The notes under the pieces were generated by a model. It was not told the origin of the DNA. It worked only from the letters and a program-made list of their open reading frames with translations, and searched no databases. A stretch of DNA of 15,798 bases from Verrucomicrobiota bacterium (GTDB lineage: Bacteria; Verrucomicrobiota; Verrucomicrobiia; Opitutales; Opitutaceae), in NCBI GenBank assembly GCA_023457035.1, contig JAEWNN010000091.1, positions 1 through 15,798 of the forward strand, in the 5' to 3' direction. Position 1 is the stretch's first letter. Every line of letters starts with the position of its first letter. The position numbers and the translations under genes are program-made. Positions 15,796 through 15,798 of the stretch are shown piece by piece.

Positions 15796-15798
15796 GGG

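Overview
The window is a GC-rich (about 70% by eye) bacterial chromosomal segment. Every gene I can support lies on the minus strand, so transcription runs from high to low coordinates. The gene content (a MoxR/Bat cluster, orphan duplicated FtsX/MacB-type permeases, a secreted heparinase-II/III-like lyase) and the dispersed palindromic and short tandem repeats suggest a verrucomicrobium, most likely an Opitutaceae relative. This is an inference from gene style, not a marker-gene assignment.

Layout in transcriptional order. (1) 15795-13372: an 807-aa ADOP-type (MacB_PCD/FtsX, duplicated) permease. (2) 13371-12998: a 374-bp gap with a dispersed ACGGAT-type repeat and an 18-bp palindrome. (3) 12997-10541: a second ADOP-type permease, 818 aa. 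(4) 10540-10235: a 306-bp gap with a GC hairpin at the stop codon, a 22-bp pure-GC palindrome and two small operator-like dyads. (5) 10234-7520: a 904-aa exported heparinase-II/III-like protein. (6) 7519-7367: the leader of a seven-gene cluster running to the window edge: moxR ATPase, a 93-aa DUF2007-like small gene, a DUF58 protein, two VWA membrane proteins (BatA, BatB), a Gln/Glu-rich BatC-position protein, and BatD, which is cut at position 1.

The MoxR-Bat genes form a known type of module. A MoxR AAA+ ATPase is thought to act as a chaperone on VWA proteins anchored in the inner membrane, with BatC and BatD presenting periplasmic domains. The substrate is unknown in most bacteria. The two permeases carry no ATPase gene beside them. 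The lyase is probably a separate carbohydrate-degradation gene.

I did not find a convincing new multi-gene system. The most distinctive feature is the density of repeats in the bat cluster. A heptamer tandem repeat forms the first codons of the DUF58 gene. Two different simple-repeat modules fill a linker in moxR. A perfect 24-bp-armed palindrome lies inside the start of the batC-position gene. Further palindromes occupy the DUF58/batA and batA/batB junctions. The 93-aa gene between moxR and DUF58 is clearly less GC-rich (about 57% by hand count) than its neighbours.
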